Source of the DNA: Kiloniellales bacterium
GTDB taxonomy: Bacteria; Pseudomonadota; Alphaproteobacteria; Kiloniellales; JAKSDN01
Length of the DNA stretch: 15,914 nt
Assembly: GCA_022360075.1 (NCBI GenBank)
Contig: JAKSDN010000224.1
Coordinates: forward strand, 1 to 15,914
Reading direction: 5' to 3'
Part shown: positions 14,446 through 15,914 of the stretch, one piece after another
Layout of the letters: every line of letters begins with the position of its first letter
Numbering within the stretch: position 1 is the first letter of the stretch
Program-made: the position numbers and the translations under genes
Notes under the pieces: generated by a model
The model's database searches: none
What the model saw: only the letters and a program-made list of their open reading frames with translations
What the model was told of the DNA's origin: nothing

Positions 14446-15063
14446 GTGCGCGGCGCGTTGCTTGGCGCCTTTTTTGTTTTGGGCTTCGGCGGCGGCGCCC
14501 AGGCCGTGGTCATCCACATCGACCCCGGCAACATCGGCGAGACCTTCACGGACCGGAGCTTCGCCTTCACCGAGCTCGACGGCCAGAATCTCGATGGCAG
14601 CGCGGTCGCCTTGGATTTCGTCTTCGCGCCCAAGCAGCTCCAAGTTGCGTCTCCGGGGGGGAGGTTTGACTTTCTGGTCAGCTTTGAAATCCCCAGTGGT
14701 CTAACCTCTGTTCCTCCGTCACCTACCGCGTTCTTGTCGGATGAGAATGGAAACAGCCTTACGAGTAGCTTTATAGCCTCTGTGGGCCAGAGCGTTGGGG
14801 CGCCACCAAACAGGGTCAGGTACGGCGCATTTTTCAATCTACCACCTCTGAGCTTCCAGGGTTTGCGGTTCTCGATCACGCTGCCGACGTTTAGCGCTGC
14901 GCAGGTGAGCAATGCCAGACTCGATATCGATGGTGTCGCAGGCGACTTCCTGACCGTGGGCGCCCAGCAGTCGCAGCAGGTCCCCGAGCCGGCGACCCTG
15001 GCGCTCTTCGGTTTGGGCCTCGCCGGATTGGGGTGGGCCGTCAGGCGGCGGAAGGCTGCCTAG
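14446..15063 (+). CDS. PEP-CTERM sorting domain-containing secreted protein
   Basis: The product (205 residues from the GTG at 14446) begins with a short signal peptide, MRGALLGAFFVLGFGGGAQA. It ends in a textbook PEP-CTERM tail: VPEPATLALFGLGLAGLGWA followed by VRRRKAA, i.e. the PEP motif, a membrane helix and a basic end. Such proteins are exported, processed by an exosortase in the inner membrane, and often tied to exopolysaccharide or biofilm matrix. The roughly 150-residue passenger (from VVIHIDPGNIGETF) is predicted beta-rich by eye; I recognise no domain. The start has aggag at 14437-14441, 4 bp upstream. Upstream in-frame GTGs at 14377 and 14383 lack a ribosome binding site and would bury the signal peptide. 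The middle (about 14650-14900) is more AT-rich in codon use than its neighbours, a sign of transfer. It lies between transposase remnants. Confidence 0.82.
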   Translation: MRGALLGAFFVLGFGGGAQAVVIHIDPGNIGETFTDRSFAFTELDGQNLDGSAVALDFVFAPKQLQVASPGGRFDFLVSFEIPSGLTSVPPSPTAFLSDENGNSLTSSFIASVGQSVGAPPNRVRYGAFFNLPPLSFQGLRFSITLPTFSAAQVSNARLDIDGVAGDFLTVGAQQSQQVPEPATLALFGLGLAGLGWAVRRRKAA

Positions 15064-15102
15064 TACCCGGCATCACAGTTGACTAACTCGCCGTCCTTTG
15101 AT

Positions 15103-15125
15103 GCCCATTTGATGGGCTTCGGTTT
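15103..15125 (+). terminator. weak candidate terminator after the PEP-CTERM gene
   Basis: A perfect 6-bp stem with a 3-nt loop (gcccat ttg atgggc, 15103-15117) is followed by ttcggttt. It lies 40 bp after the PEP-CTERM stop. The T-run is interrupted, so termination may be inefficient. The rest of 15064-15142 shows no gene. Confidence 0.3.
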
Positions 15126-15142
15126 TGGTCCAGGCGAAGGGT

Positions 15143-15398
15143 ATCGATCTTCTGCGCGCGCAGGAAGCGCCCGACCTGCTGCACATGCACGTCGCCGAGG
15201 GCACGGGAAAGGAGCGGCCCGATCCAGCAGCAAGCGTAGCCCGCCGGCGTAGGCTCCCCGCATCGCCAGAATGCGCCGGCCCGTCTCCTCGCCATAGCTC
15301 GGCGTTGGACCCCGCCCCAAGCGGTCGGCCAGCCCTGCCAGCCCCTCGTGCGGATAGCGACCGCGCCACTGGCCGACCGTACGCCGGGGCCGATTCAA
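15143..15398 (-). pseudogene. IS630-family transposase N-terminal fragment, frameshifted
   Basis: On the minus strand this reads LNRPRRTVGQWRGRYPHEG, then LAGLADRLGRGPTPSYGEET, then GRRILAMRG. This is the helix-turn-helix and linker of IS630-type transposases. Homology then continues in another frame as EPTPAGYACCWIGPLLSRALG, then DVHVQQVGRFLRAQKID. A small indel near 15255-15265 therefore breaks the gene. Homology ends after QKID at 15143. In intact relatives roughly 15-20 residues separate QKID from the ADIVGLYL segment that is found at 13951-14119. The two pieces are thus colinear parts of one transposase, or of two close copies. This fragment begins about 20 bp downstream of the gltA stop. 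Confidence 0.78.
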
Positions 15399-15415
15399 TG
15401 CGAATACAAAACGCT

Positions 15416-15914
15416 CTAACCGCGGCGGTCTAGCGGCACGTAGTCACGCTGCCCGAAGCCCGTGTAGAGCTGCCGCGGCCGGCTGATCTTCTGGCTCGGG
15501 TCTTCGATCATCTCGGTCCACTGGGCGACCCAGCCGACCGTACGGGCGACGGCGAAGAGCACCGTGAACATCGAGGTCGGGAAGCCCATCGCCTTCAGGA
15601 TGATGCCGGAGTAGAAGTCGACGTTGGGGAAGAGCTTCTTCTCGACGAAGTAGTCGTCCTCCAGTGCGATGCGCTCCAGCTCCAAGGCCAGCGCCAGCAG
15701 CGGCTCGTCGCGAATGCCCAGCTCGTCGAGCACTTCGTGGCAGGACGTGCGCATCACCTCGGCGCGCGGATCGTAGTTCTTGTGGCCCCGGTGGCCGAAG
15801 CCCATCAGGCGGAAGGGGTCGTTCTTGTCCTTCGCCCGCTCGATGAACTCGGGGATGCGGTCCTTGCTGCCGATCTCCTGCAGCATCACCAGCACCGCCT
15901 CGTTGGCGCCGCCG
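15416..15914 (-). CDS. gltA: citrate synthase, C-terminal part (5' end outside window)
   Basis: Citrate synthase condenses acetyl-CoA and oxaloacetate, the entry step of the TCA cycle. Read from the window edge inward, the protein gives [16 protein letters not shown], then [19 protein letters not shown] with the His that binds oxaloacetate. Further on are [20 protein letters not shown] with the catalytic Asp, [18 protein letters not shown] with a substrate Arg, and the end [18 protein letters not shown] before the TAG. This is the C-terminal domain of the type II (gram-negative) enzyme. The first catalytic His lies just outside the window. [10 protein letters not shown] is slightly unusual, since most relatives have GHRVYKNYDP. 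The gene converges on lpxB across the transposase remnants. No terminator hairpin is visible after the stop. Confidence 0.96.
   Translation of the reverse strand, partial: GGANEAVLVMLQEIGSKDRIPEFIERAKDKNDPFRLMGFGHRGHKNYDPRAEVMRTSCHEVLDELGIRDEPLLALALELERIALEDDYFVEKKLFPNVDFYSGIILKAMGFPTSMFTVLFAVARTVGWVAQWTEMIEDPSQKISRPRQLYTGFGQRDYVPLDRRG

Noticed and set aside
1..15914. New multi-gene defence, secretion or biosynthetic system
   Set aside because: All genes but one are standard translation, isoprenoid, envelope or TCA genes. The only accessory gene is a single PEP-CTERM protein among transposase remnants.

Overview
The window is a housekeeping stretch of a high-GC alphaproteobacterial chromosome. 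The gene order rpsB-tsf-pyrH-frr-uppS-cdsA-dxr-rseP-bamA-skp-lpxD-fabZ-lpxA-lpxI-lpxB, the use of LpxI rather than LpxH, and a convergent gltA suggest a Rhodospirillales-like lineage. The lineage is inferred from gene order and protein character; no database was searched.

Region 1 (1-2738) holds translation and nucleotide genes: the 3' end of rpsB (ribosomal protein S2 with a long Ala/Pro/Glu tail), tsf (EF-Ts), pyrH (UMP kinase) and frr (ribosome recycling factor). Region 2 (2743-5469) holds envelope precursor genes: uppS (undecaprenyl diphosphate synthase), cdsA (CDP-diacylglycerol synthase) and dxr (MEP-pathway isoprenoid synthesis, which feeds UppS). Region 3 (5614-13950) builds the outer membrane: rseP (site-2 protease of envelope stress), bamA and skp (beta-barrel assembly), then lpxD-fabZ-lpxA-lpxI-lpxB (early lipid A synthesis plus the fatty-acid dehydratase). 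All of these read on the + strand. Gaps are short or absent, and several stop and start codons overlap, so the block looks like one or a few long transcripts. The 144-bp gap before rseP is the longest gap between intact genes in the block.

Region 4 (13951-15415) is a small accessory island between the convergent genes lpxB and gltA. It contains two pieces of a minus-strand IS630-family transposase, in colinear order but about 1 kb apart. Between them lie the C-terminal remnant of an ISAs1-like transposase (+) and an apparently intact gene for a secreted PEP-CTERM protein with its own candidate promoter and a weak candidate terminator. One IS630 piece abuts the lpxB stop codon, and the other begins about 20 bp beyond the gltA stop. 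Region 5 (15416-15914, minus strand) is the C-terminal part of gltA (citrate synthase), cut by the window edge.

No CRISPR array, tRNA, rRNA or recognisable new multi-gene system was found. The least ordinary part is the lpxB-gltA interval.
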